Positions 27,044 through 35,682 of a DNA stretch of 64,000 bases are shown here, in pieces (position 1 is the first letter of the stretch; each line of letters opens with the position of its first letter). Made by a program: the position numbers and the translations under genes. This stretch comes from CAWCUK01 sp963798775 (GTDB taxonomy: Bacteria > Bacteroidota > Ignavibacteria > Ignavibacteriales > Ignavibacteriaceae): NCBI GenBank assembly GCA_963798775.1, contig CAWCUK010000001.1, positions 1,805,903 through 1,869,902 of the forward strand. The letters are read 5' to 3'. The notes below the pieces were generated by a model. The model was not told the origin of the DNA. It worked only from the letters and a program-made list of their open reading frames with translations, and did no database searches.

Positions 27044-29005
27044 ATGGCCAGACTTTTATACAAATTCTTTTTAATATTTTTATTATCTGTTCCTTTTTCA
27101 TTTACTCAAACCGATTCAACCGCAACCAAAGCATTAAAATCGAGGGGATTCGCGGTTTATGTTTCCGGCGATACTTTGTTTTATATCTCAGCCAGCATCG
27201 GCCCTTTTTCCGCACAACAGCGCGCCGATGAAATAAATAAAAAATTAAACCGGCTAATAAAAACTGATTTCAGCAATGACTCTTTAATTATTGAAGAGAA
27301 CGAAGGAATAACTAATATTGTTGCCGATTCCATTGTGATAATGTCATTAACAAATAATGATGCCGCAATTTTAAATAAAAATAAAGCTGAATTAGCGCTG
27401 GAATATAAAAACCTGCTGCAGAATAAAATAAAAACAGTTTCAGAAGAATACAGCTCAAAAAGATTTTTTATAAATATTGGAATTGCTGTAGGTTTACTTG
27501 TCTTGATACTGCTTCTTTTTTATGCCATGCGAAAATTATTCCCGAAAATCTATATAAAGTTTGAGCATTGGGAAGGGAAATTTTTTAGAACAGTTTATAT
27601 TCGCGGACAAGAAGTAATTACAGCAGAAAGCATTTCCGCTTTTTTTATTGTCGTTCTAAAATTGATAAGATTAGCGTTAAGCCTTCTTATACTTTACTAT
27701 TTTCTTATTTATTTATTTTCCTTATTTCCATACACAAGGTTTTGGAATCTTCGGCCGATTTTAAAAGGTCTTATTTCCGCGATTTTAGTAATCGCTGTTT
27801 CATACGCTGTAATAAGGCTTATTAGCACAATAAGTATAGTTATAAATAAAAAATTTGAAGAATGGAAGGGAACAGTAATTCAGCCTGTTAAGGTGAAGAA
27901 TTTAGAATTGCTTTCCGAAGATAGAATTATTGAAGCGCTTACTTTTTTTATAAAAATACTAAAATTTTTCTTATATGTAATTATAGCTTATTTCTTCTTC
28001 ACATTAATTTTTAGTTTTTTCGATTTTACCAAAAATTGGGCATCAACTTTAATCGGTTATATAACAATACCGTTTTTTAAAGTTTTCAAATCATTCGTAA
28101 AATTCCTGCCGAATTTATTCTACATAATTGTAATAGTTTTTGTAACAAGATATATCCTGAAGTTCATCCAATTTATATTTTTGGAAATTGGAAAAGGAAC
28201 GGTGGCGCTTCCGCAGTTTCCGCAGGAGTGGGCCGAACCGACTTATAAAATTGTAAGATTTTTAGTAATTGCTTTTGCTCTAGTTGTTATTTTTCCTTAT
28301 CTGCCCGGCTCCGATTCTGAATTTTTTAAAGGAGTTTCAGTTTTTTTAGGAATACTTTTTTCTCTCGGTTCAACATCGGCAATCGCTAATATGGTTGGTG
28401 GAATAGTTATAACGTATATGCGTCCTTTTAAAATCGGTGACAGAGTAAAAATAGCAGATACAACAGGTGATATTATTGAAAAAACCTTATTAGTTACAAG
28501 AATAAGAACAGTTAAAAATGTAGATGTTACAATTCCCAATTCCATGGTTTTAGGAAGTCATATAATTAATTTTAGTTCATCGGCGGGAAACAAAGGTTTA
28601 ATTTTACATACAACAGTAACAATCGGTTATGACGCTCCGTGGCGAAAAGTACATGAACTGCTTAAAAAAGCCGCAGCAGCGTGTGAAAATATTTCTAAAA
28701 CTCCCGAACCGTTTATTCTTCAAACGGCATTAAATGATTTTTACGTAAGTTACGAATTAAATGCCTATACAAATGAACCGGGAATAATGGCAAAAATATA
28801 TTCTGAGCTGCATCAAAATATTCAGGATAAATTTAATGAAGCCGGAATTGAAATTATGTCGCCACATTTTTCCGGAATGCGGGATGGAAATAAAACGCAG
28901 ATACCGGATGATTATTTACCGAAAAATTACGAGCAGCCGGCCTTTAAAATATTTCCATTCGGAGATTTGGGAAATAAGAAAAACATTGAAAATAAAAACG
29001 AATAA
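27044..29005 (+). CDS. mechanosensitive channel of the MscS family, large type
   Basis: 653 residues. A signal peptide (FLLSVPFSFTQ) is followed by a periplasmic stretch with SISASIGPFSAQQRADEINK-like sequence, then several membrane spans (about 145-430). The pore-lining helix and beta domain come next: GSTSAIANMVGGIVITYMRP, then FKIGDRVKIADTTGDII and VTIPNSMVLGSHIINFS, which is the MscS core. A C-terminal mixed alpha/beta domain ends near PHFSGMRDG. It should open under membrane tension and release solutes on osmotic downshift. The extra N-terminal region resembles MscK/YbdG-like expansions. Confidence 0.92.
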   Translation: MARLLYKFFLIFLLSVPFSFTQTDSTATKALKSRGFAVYVSGDTLFYISASIGPFSAQQRADEINKKLNRLIKTDFSNDSLIIEENEGITNIVADSIVIMSLTNNDAAILNKNKAELALEYKNLLQNKIKTVSEEYSSKRFFINIGIAVGLLVLILLLFYAMRKLFPKIYIKFEHWEGKFFRTVYIRGQEVITAESISAFFIVVLKLIRLALSLLILYYFLIYLFSLFPYTRFWNLRPILKGLISAILVIAVSYAVIRLISTISIVINKKFEEWKGTVIQPVKVKNLELLSEDRIIEALTFFIKILKFFLYVIIAYFFFTLIFSFFDFTKNWASTLIGYITIPFFKVFKSFVKFLPNLFYIIVIVFVTRYILKFIQFIFLEIGKGTVALPQFPQEWAEPTYKIVRFLVIAFALVVIFPYLPGSDSEFFKGVSVFLGILFSLGSTSAIANMVGGIVITYMRPFKIGDRVKIADTTGDIIEKTLLVTRIRTVKNVDVTIPNSMVLGSHIINFSSSAGNKGLILHTTVTIGYDAPWRKVHELLKKAAAACENISKTPEPFILQTALNDFYVSYELNAYTNEPGIMAKIYSELHQNIQDKFNEAGIEIMSPHFSGMRDGNKTQIPDDYLPKNYEQPAFKIFPFGDLGNKKNIENKNE

Positions 29006-29059
29006 AATTTTTTCAAATAAAAAAGATTGCTTAAATTTAACTAATATTAAAAAATAATT

Positions 29060-29482
29060 ATGGCCATGTTTAAAAAACTATTACCTAAAGAAGAAAAATA
29101 CTTTGAAGATTTCAAGGAAATGATCTCTCATATTCAGCAAATGGCTACTTATACAAATGAGATTTTTTCCGCGGATAAAATTGATAAAGATTTAACCTTA
29201 AAAGTTAAGCCTTTGGAACGCCGCTGTGATGAAGTTTCTTCAAAAGTTATTAAAAGGCTTAATAAAACATTTATCACTCCCTTCGATAGAGAAGATATTT
29301 TCGCTCTCGTTAAAAAACTGGACGCGATCAGCGATATACTTTTAGCCGCGGTTATAAGAATTGATCTTTTTAATGTAAGAACGAAAATCAAATATACCGA
29401 TGAACTGGCTTCCATTGTTCTTGAACAGATAAAAGAATTAGGCATTGCGGTAAATGATTTAAAAGAAAAAACATGTAAATGA
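29060..29482 (+). CDS. DUF47/PhoU-like phosphate transport regulator, N-terminal part (frameshifted)
   Basis: 140 residues of a DUF47 protein: helical, PhoU-related, starting MFKKLLPKEEKYFEDF with FDREDIFALVKKLDAISDIL in the middle. The frame stops at 29480-29482, but the remaining helices continue in the next frame (29463-29678). Removing one A from the A6 run at 29466-29471 rejoins the two parts into a protein of about 205 residues, the family's usual size. DUF47 proteins sit next to PiT transporters and are thought to regulate them, exactly as here. The break is either a sequence error or a real lesion. Confidence 0.8.
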   Translation: MAMFKKLLPKEEKYFEDFKEMISHIQQMATYTNEIFSADKIDKDLTLKVKPLERRCDEVSSKVIKRLNKTFITPFDREDIFALVKKLDAISDILLAAVIRIDLFNVRTKIKYTDELASIVLEQIKELGIAVNDLKEKTCK

Positions 29483-29678
29483 ATGTAAAGCCGTTAAAGA
29501 TTTAGAATCCGAAGCCGATAAAATTTATCAGAGAGCGATAAAGGAATTATTTGAAGAAGAAAAAGATTCTGTAGAACTTATAAAGAAAAAAGAAATTTTA
29601 AGTTTGCTCGAAGGCGCTTCAGACAAGTGCCAATCCGCCGCAAATATTATAATGGCAATCTTCATTAAAAACGCCTAG
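29463..29678 (+). pseudogene. DUF47/PhoU-like protein, C-terminal part out of frame
   Basis: Open in the +1 frame relative to the upstream part and without its own plausible start. It encodes HVNECKAVKDLESEADKIY, FEEEKDSVELIKKKEIL and LEGASDKCQSAANIIMAIF, the expected last helices of DUF47 including the conserved E-x-x-AD-x-Y and D-x-C-x-x-A-AN patterns. It ends in TAG at 29676, 7 bases before the PiT start, so the restored gene would be tightly coupled to the transporter. Clean reading after the break suggests no further decay. Confidence 0.8.
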
Positions 29679-29684
29679 AAAATT

Positions 29685-30680
29685 ATGCAATTTGCTTTAA
29701 TCATTATCATACTTGCCTTAGTATTCGATTTTTATAACGGCATGAACGACGCGGCCAATTCAATTGCAACGGTTGTATCAACCAGAGTTTTAACGCCTTT
29801 ACAGGCAGTAATTTGGGCTGCGGCATTTAATTTTTTGGCGGCCTTTATTTTCGGCGTTAGTGTTGCTACAACAATAGGCAAAGGAATTGTTGATGTAAGC
29901 ATTGTTGATAATTTAGTGATTTTGTCCGGACTAATCGGCGCAATTATTCTTTCTGCTTCAGCCACTCATTTCGGTTTGCCTATTAGTATTTCTCATGCAA
30001 TTATAGGAGGATACGGAGGAGCGGGTTTCGCGAAAGCGGGTTTTCATGCATTGGTTCTTTCCGGATTCTCAAAAGTTATTATTTTTATTTTTCTTGCTCC
30101 AATTCTTGGATTTATAATCGCGCTTATTTTTTCCGTTATTACTATGTGGATTGTAAGAAATAAAACCCCGCGGAAAGTTGACAAAAACTTCCGCCGTCTC
30201 CAGCTTTTATCAGCCGCGTTATACAGCTTAAGTCATGGTTCTAACGACGCTCAAAAAACCATCGGAATAATAGCAATTGTACTTTTTACAAATGGATTAC
30301 TCGGAGCTACTTTTTACGTCCCGTTCTGGGTAATTATACTTAGTTATACTGTAATTGCTTTAGGAACACTTATCGGTGGATGGAAAGTGATTAAAACATT
30401 AGGAATGCGCGTTACAAAATTAACACCTTTCGGCGGGTTCAGCGCGGAAGCCTCATCGGGGTTAACTATTATTTTTGCTACTATTTTAGGTGTTCCGGTA
30501 AGTACAACGCATACAATTACCGGAGCAATCATCGGAGTCGGTTCAATTAAAGGATTTTCCGCGGTACGATGGGGAGTTGCCAGAAACATTCTTTGGGCTT
30601 GGGTTTTAACAATCCCGCTATCGGCAATTTTCGCGATGATTACTTATTATATATCCTTTTACATTGCGTCCTTGTACTAA
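29685..30680 (+). CDS. PiT-family inorganic phosphate transporter
   Basis: 331 residues with about ten membrane spans. Both family signatures are present: DFYNGMNDAANSIATVVSTR near the N-terminus and SHGSNDAQKTIGII in the second half. The repeats GLPISISHAIIGG and GVPVSTTHTITGAIIG form the two inverted halves of the pore. PiT carriers bring in phosphate (as metal-phosphate with H+ or Na+). The preceding DUF47 gene is its usual partner. It converges with the small acidic protein gene downstream. Confidence 0.95.
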   Translation: MQFALIIIILALVFDFYNGMNDAANSIATVVSTRVLTPLQAVIWAAAFNFLAAFIFGVSVATTIGKGIVDVSIVDNLVILSGLIGAIILSASATHFGLPISISHAIIGGYGGAGFAKAGFHALVLSGFSKVIIFIFLAPILGFIIALIFSVITMWIVRNKTPRKVDKNFRRLQLLSAALYSLSHGSNDAQKTIGIIAIVLFTNGLLGATFYVPFWVIILSYTVIALGTLIGGWKVIKTLGMRVTKLTPFGGFSAEASSGLTIIFATILGVPVSTTHTITGAIIGVGSIKGFSAVRWGVARNILWAWVLTIPLSAIFAMITYYISFYIASLY

Positions 30681-30717
30681 GGAATATTTCTTTAGTATAA
30701 GATTTAGAAATTATTTC

Positions 30718-30927
30718 TTAAAAATAAAAATCTTTTACTTCTACTTCTTCAGCCGAAGGATCATATTCATGTAAATATTTTACGAATTCAGAAGCATAAA
30801 CATTTTCTTTTTGAGATTTATACACTTCCACAATTTTTTCCAATTCCTGATGATCTAACGAACTGCAAACATAATGTTTTTCTTCATGATCATCATAGAG
30901 CCTGTAAATAACATTATTATCTCTCAT
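30718..30927 (-). CDS. small acidic protein of unknown function
   Basis: 69 residues, rich in Glu/Asp/Lys, no signal peptide or membrane span. The sequence contains EEKHYVCSSLDHQELEKI, and ends with YDPSAEEVEVKDFYF. No known family recognised. It begins 17 bases after the acyl-CoA dehydrogenase stop on the same strand, with GGGGAT before the ATG, so it is likely the last gene of the ETF operon. It shares a short HYVC(S/T) pattern with the small protein at 51144-51353. Confidence 0.6.
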   Translation of the reverse strand: MRDNNVIYRLYDDHEEKHYVCSSLDHQELEKIVEVYKSQKENVYASEFVKYLHEYDPSAEEVEVKDFYF

Positions 30928-30944
30928 TTTTCGATCCCCTTAAT

Positions 30945-32666
30945 TTATATTAAGATAATATCCGCATGAAGTATATCGGAATATAATTCACTTTTTATAG
31001 CTTCTTTATTTTTTCTTGCTTTTGAAAGCGCATCAAGAATATATCTTCGTGCCGTAAAAACTTTCCTTTGATCCTGATTTGCTTCATTTAATAATAAATA
31101 ACCTACATAAATATAGCTGTATAATTCAACTAAATCTTTCGCCGCGACATCCTGGTAATTTACATCTTTTTTGTCTTTAATATATTTAAGGCAGTCGTTA
31201 TAAATTTCTCTTAATTCTTTTAAATAATCTAATAAACGAACAAGACTTCCTTTATACTCTTTCTTTTCCCAAGCGTTAAAATATTCGTGAAGAACATCAT
31301 TTATCGCTCCGCCCGACGCTGCAACAATCTGCATTTGTGAAGTTCCTTCATAAATATTTGTTATTCTTGCGTCACGCGCTAATCTTTCTATACTAAATTC
31401 TTTCATATAGCCGGTACCGCCGTGTATCTGAAGAGCGTCATAACAAATTTTATTTGCCGATTCGCTTAAAATATATTTTGTTACCGGTGTTAAAAAATTA
31501 ACTACACGCGTTGCTTCTTTAAGTTGTTCGTTTTTATGCGCAAAAGGAATTTTCTCCGCTTTTAGTTTTTCCACCTGGTCTTCATACATTTCTTTTCTAT
31601 CTAGCCAAACGGATGTAGAATAGAATAATGAACGATTTGCCTCAAGCGTAACTCTCATATCAATAAGAATATTTGAAATAACAGGCAAATTATAAATCTT
31701 CTTCCCGAACTGTTCTCTTGCCTTTGCGTATTTTAACGCTTCTTCGTAAGCAGCTTGTGAAATTCCAAGAGATTGAGCCCCAATTCCGACTCTTGCCCTG
31801 TTCATTAAATAAATTACATATTTAAGAAGTCCGAATTTTCTGGAGCCGACTAACTGAGCCGGTGTATCATTAAACTGTAATTCACAAGTAGGGGAACCAT
31901 GAATACCTAGTTTATTTTCAATTCTTCTTACCACAACCGTATCATCGCCGTAGCACACAAACATGCTTAAACCGCGCGCATCTTTTGTTCCGGTTTCCGT
32001 TCGGGCCAAAACAAGAAGAACTTCACCGTTTCCGTTTGTAATAAACCTTTTTACTCCACGTAAAAACCATTCACCTTTTTCATTTTGATAAGCGTGGAGT
32101 TTAACAGCCTGGAGATCAGATCCCGCATCGGGCTCAGTTAAAGCCATTGCACCGGTATATTTGCCGGAGGAAAAACCATGGAGAAATTCTTCTTTCTGAA
32201 ATTCATCGGAAAATTTAGCAAGAGTTTTAGCAATATCCTGAAGGCCGAATATATTCATTAATGAGGCGTCGGCTCTGGAAATTAATTCAATAGCCATCAT
32301 ATAAATTATAGTGGGAAAATTTAACCCGCCGTATTCACGCGGAAGAATCATTCCCATCATCTCGGCTTTTGCTAAAATATCCAACGCTTCTTTGGTCCCC
32401 TTTGCGTAATTAACCTTTCCTTCCTTAAACACAGCTCCTTCGCTATCAATTTCCGGAGAACGCGGAGCGATATAATTTGCTGCAATATCGCCGACAACTT
32501 CCAGTATCTTATGATAATTTACTATCGCGTCTTCATAATTAAAAGGCGCATAATTAAATTTTTTTGCCTGCTTATAATTGTCTTCTTCAAAATCAACAAT
32601 ATCTTCTATTTCAAGCTGATTAAAATGGAATAAAATATCAGGATTATCTAAGAAAAAATTTGGCAT
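30945..32666 (-). CDS. acyl-CoA dehydrogenase family protein
   Basis: 573 residues. The N-terminal helical part carries MILPREYGGLNFPTIIYMMA. The FAD/acyl-CoA core has GAMALTEPDAGSDLQAVK and FITNGNGEVLLVLARTE. The C-terminal helical part has YAKAREQFGKKIYNLPVI, then LQIHGGTGYMKEFSIERLARD and IYEGTSQMQIV, whose Glu is the usual catalytic base. A C-terminal extension of about 150 residues makes it longer than short-chain enzymes. Electrons go to ETF, whose two subunits are encoded directly upstream with 4-base spacing. The acyl substrate cannot be told. Confidence 0.93.
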   Translation of the reverse strand: MPNFFLDNPDILFHFNQLEIEDIVDFEEDNYKQAKKFNYAPFNYEDAIVNYHKILEVVGDIAANYIAPRSPEIDSEGAVFKEGKVNYAKGTKEALDILAKAEMMGMILPREYGGLNFPTIIYMMAIELISRADASLMNIFGLQDIAKTLAKFSDEFQKEEFLHGFSSGKYTGAMALTEPDAGSDLQAVKLHAYQNEKGEWFLRGVKRFITNGNGEVLLVLARTETGTKDARGLSMFVCYGDDTVVVRRIENKLGIHGSPTCELQFNDTPAQLVGSRKFGLLKYVIYLMNRARVGIGAQSLGISQAAYEEALKYAKAREQFGKKIYNLPVISNILIDMRVTLEANRSLFYSTSVWLDRKEMYEDQVEKLKAEKIPFAHKNEQLKEATRVVNFLTPVTKYILSESANKICYDALQIHGGTGYMKEFSIERLARDARITNIYEGTSQMQIVAASGGAINDVLHEYFNAWEKKEYKGSLVRLLDYLKELREIYNDCLKYIKDKKDVNYQDVAAKDLVELYSYIYVGYLLLNEANQDQRKVFTARRYILDALSKARKNKEAIKSELYSDILHADIILI

Positions 32667-32670
32667 ATAA

Positions 32671-33690
32671 TTATCTCAGTTTTTGCTTAAAAACATTTAT
32701 AAATCTAGGAATTATTTCCATTGCGTCTCCAACAATTCCGTAATGAGCAACACCGAAAATAGGAGCTTCGGGATCAGAATTAATAGCAATAATTTTATTT
32801 GATTCCTGCATTCCGGCTCTATGCTGAATAGCACCCGAAATTCCGACGGCGATATATAGTTTTGGTCTTACGGTAACTCCGGTTTGTCCTACTTGTCTGT
32901 CATGTGTAATAAAACCTGCATCAACAGCTGCGCGTGAACCCGCGACTTCTCCGCCGAGTGTTCTCGCTAATTCGTATATAAGATTAAAATTTACTTTTGT
33001 ACCTAATCCATAACCTCCGGCAACAACAATAGGAGATGCTTTTAAATTTACTTTGTTTTCCTGTCTATGCTGTTCAATAATTTCAATTAATTCATCCGTC
33101 GGGTCAGGTTTATATTCGATTAAAGTAATTGTACCCTTTATTGCTTGCTCTAAAGGTTCCATTCTCATAACACCTTCGCGGACTGTAGCCATTTGTGTTT
33201 GTACATCGGGAGTTATAATTGTAGCAATAATATTGCCTCCAAAAGCAGGGCGAATTTGAAGAAGCAAATTTTTATAATCTTGTTTAATATACTTAACATC
33301 AGAAACTTGTAGATCGGTACAGTCGGCTGTTAAACCGCTTTTTGTATATGACGCGACTCTGGGCGCAAGATCTCTTCCGACAACAGTCGCGCCGTAAAGC
33401 ATAACGCGTGGCCTATGATGTTCAACTAAATGGTTAATTATTCTGCTGTAGGGAAGAGTTCTGTAGTGTTCTAATTTCGGATGATCAATAACCAAAGCTT
33501 CTTGAGCACCGTAATTAAAAGTTTCCGCGGCAATATTTTTTACATCAGAACCGATTATGACAGATTTTAAGGAACTGTTTATACTTTCCGCTAGTTTTCT
33601 GCCTTTAGAAAGAAGTTCGAGACTTACATCAGCGGGTTTTCCGTTTCTTTGTTCAATGAAAACCCATACATCATTATTTGTATTCCCCAT
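32671..33690 (-). CDS. etfA: electron transfer flavoprotein alpha subunit
   Basis: 339 residues. The C-terminal FAD domain is clear: VAGGYGLGTKVNFNLIYELA, GEVAGSRAAVDAGFITHDRQ, VGQTGVTVRPKLYIAVGISG, and SDPEAPIFGVAHYGIVGD. With the beta subunit just upstream it takes electrons from acyl-CoA dehydrogenase and passes them to the quinone pool through ETF-quinone oxidoreductase, which is not in this window. Spacing is 4 bases on each side within the operon. Confidence 0.95.
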   Translation of the reverse strand: MGNTNNDVWVFIEQRNGKPADVSLELLSKGRKLAESINSSLKSVIIGSDVKNIAAETFNYGAQEALVIDHPKLEHYRTLPYSRIINHLVEHHRPRVMLYGATVVGRDLAPRVASYTKSGLTADCTDLQVSDVKYIKQDYKNLLLQIRPAFGGNIIATIITPDVQTQMATVREGVMRMEPLEQAIKGTITLIEYKPDPTDELIEIIEQHRQENKVNLKASPIVVAGGYGLGTKVNFNLIYELARTLGGEVAGSRAAVDAGFITHDRQVGQTGVTVRPKLYIAVGISGAIQHRAGMQESNKIIAINSDPEAPIFGVAHYGIVGDAMEIIPRFINVFKQKLR

Positions 33691-33694
33691 TTAA

Positions 33695-34585
33695 TCATCC
33701 TAATATGTGATCTTCCATTAATTGGCTAATTAAATTTTCCAATCCTGCTTTAGTCGGTTCAACTATTTCATGATTATGCGCGGCTAAAACAACGGATTCA
33801 ACTTTATGAACTTTTGTAGGCGAGCCGTTAACACCGCATCTTTTAGGGTCAAGATGAAGGTCGTCCATAGTTAACGTTTTTATATATAACTTTTTTGATT
33901 GATATTCTTCTTTTAACTGATCAATATAGAGGAGAGAATTTCCTTCGGTTAATTTTTCCAATTCCAATAAAGTCTTTGCGTTTTTATAAGCCATAATTCT
34001 TTTGGCTTTAAAAGGACGAGGAAACGCGGCATCTTTAAGTACAGTAATCAAAAGTGGCGGTTTTGCTTTTACAATTTCGAATCCGCCTTCTATTTTTCTT
34101 TTAATTTTAACTTTGGAATCTTCCAGTTCAAGAATTTCTTCTGTATAAGTAACTTGAGGAATGTTTAATTTTTCGGCGGTTTGTGGACCGACTTGGGCAG
34201 TATCACCGTCTATAGCTTGTCTTCCGGCAAAAATAAAATCAAAACTGCCGATTTTCTTTATAGCTTCGGAAAGGACATATGAAGTAGCTAATGTATCAGC
34301 GCCGGCAAATTTTCTATCGCTTATAAGAACTGCTTCATCCGCGCCCATATAAAGGCATTCGCGTAAAATATCGGAGGCTCTGGGAGGGCCCATTGTTATT
34401 ACGGTTACTTTTCCGCCGTAATTATCTTTTAATTGTAAGGCGAGTTCCAGGGCAACTCTATCTTCATGATTGAAAATGGCAGGCAATTTTGCTCTGTTTA
34501 CCGTACCGTCTTCTTTCATTACCTGTCCCGAAATATTAGCAGTATCGGGAACCTGCTTAACCATTACGATACTATGTATCCCCAT
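33695..34585 (-). CDS. etfB: electron transfer flavoprotein beta subunit
   Basis: 296 residues from the ATG at 34585, chosen because GGGGAG is just upstream and the protein then begins MGIHSIVMVKQVPDTANI, the normal family start. A longer frame reaches 34669 but adds a non-family leader. Typical motifs are NHEDRVALELALQL, VTVITMGPPRASDILRECL, and the FAGRQAIDGDTAQVGPQTAE AMP/FAD-binding part. It heads the operon etfB-etfA-acyl-CoA dehydrogenase-small protein. Confidence 0.95.
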   Translation of the reverse strand: MGIHSIVMVKQVPDTANISGQVMKEDGTVNRAKLPAIFNHEDRVALELALQLKDNYGGKVTVITMGPPRASDILRECLYMGADEAVLISDRKFAGADTLATSYVLSEAIKKIGSFDFIFAGRQAIDGDTAQVGPQTAEKLNIPQVTYTEEILELEDSKVKIKRKIEGGFEIVKAKPPLLITVLKDAAFPRPFKAKRIMAYKNAKTLLELEKLTEGNSLLYIDQLKEEYQSKKLYIKTLTMDDLHLDPKRCGVNGSPTKVHKVESVVLAAHNHEIVEPTKAGLENLISQLMEDHILG

Positions 34586-34672
34586 AATCTCCCCTAAATT
34601 AATCATCCCAAACATACAAAAAAATATTTCCGATTGGCAAGGAAAAAATAATATTTTTTTTAAATGCAAAAG

Positions 34673-35563
34673 TTATAGTTTTTTTAAAATACTGGCTTCT
34701 AAAAATTTCTGAAATTCGTTTCCGGAATAAATTACTTCATTGTGAGAAAGATCTGTGTAAATAAAAATTAATCGGTTGTTCAATAAATTTTTCTTAGACA
34801 GCTGATTTTCAGTTGTTGAAAAATACGGAATCTCCCAGCCGGATAAGTCTTCCATTAAATTTTTACTTTCCTCTTTTGTCCCGCCGTTTTCGGTGTAAAT
34901 ATTTATTAATTTACCGTTATAGTTATTTAACCAGTAAACAAATTTTTCAGTCTGTCCGTAAAGAGCATCGAACAAATAAACTTCTTTTATTTTAGCTGAT
35001 AATCCGCCTCTCATTAAAATATAAGAAATAATGTGATATCCGCCGCTGTGGCCTGATAAAATTATATTCCCAATTTTACGGGAAGAAATTATTTTACGGT
35101 TTAATAGAGTATCAATACTTTCCTCCACAAATTTTTTGAAGCCGTTTTTATCTTCCAATTTACCGCCGAAAGAATCCGAAGCATTTTTAGGCCCTTGCGG
35201 AATTACCAGAATCGCATTTTTGCGGGCGGCACTAAATTGTTCAATTAAATTATAAGTGGAAATTACATCGGCTACATTATTTCCCCATCCGTGGAAATGG
35301 AACACAAAATCAGTTTTATCATCGGGATGAAATCCTTTGGGAATAAAAAAGGCAACAGTGCTGTCGCTGTAATTTTCTTCAGCCGGGAAAAATTTATCAT
35401 TATAAGTGAATCCTTCGGCTCGGGTCGGATGCGGGAAAGGAGCATTTGCTAATTTTGTTACTATTAAATTTCCGTATTCTGAATATTTAGCACGGAGATT
35501 TTGTGCGAAAATTATATTTTGAAGCATAAAAAATAAAAATAAATGAAGAAGAAAATGTTTCAT
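34673..35563 (-). CDS. exported alpha/beta hydrolase (esterase-like)
   Basis: 296 residues with a signal peptide ending at NIIFAQ. An alpha/beta-hydrolase layout is visible: DFVFHFHGWGNNVADV (oxyanion region), ILVIPQGP, the nucleophile elbow ILSGHSGGYHIISYIL, and a late His in YTDLSHNEVIY. The substrate is unknown. It lies 87 bases upstream of etfB on the same strand, but the spacing suggests a separate promoter for the ETF operon. Confidence 0.8.
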   Translation of the reverse strand: MKHFLLHLFLFFMLQNIIFAQNLRAKYSEYGNLIVTKLANAPFPHPTRAEGFTYNDKFFPAEENYSDSTVAFFIPKGFHPDDKTDFVFHFHGWGNNVADVISTYNLIEQFSAARKNAILVIPQGPKNASDSFGGKLEDKNGFKKFVEESIDTLLNRKIISSRKIGNIILSGHSGGYHIISYILMRGGLSAKIKEVYLFDALYGQTEKFVYWLNNYNGKLINIYTENGGTKEESKNLMEDLSGWEIPYFSTTENQLSKKNLLNNRLIFIYTDLSHNEVIYSGNEFQKFLEASILKKL

Positions 35564-35682
35564 TATTTACCTAATTATATATTTGATTTGAAAAAAATAT
35601 CAATTTATAATTTCTAAAAAGAATTTAGTAAATTAAAATCATAAAAATTCAGTTCTAAAAATTCATCATTCGAGAGGGCATT

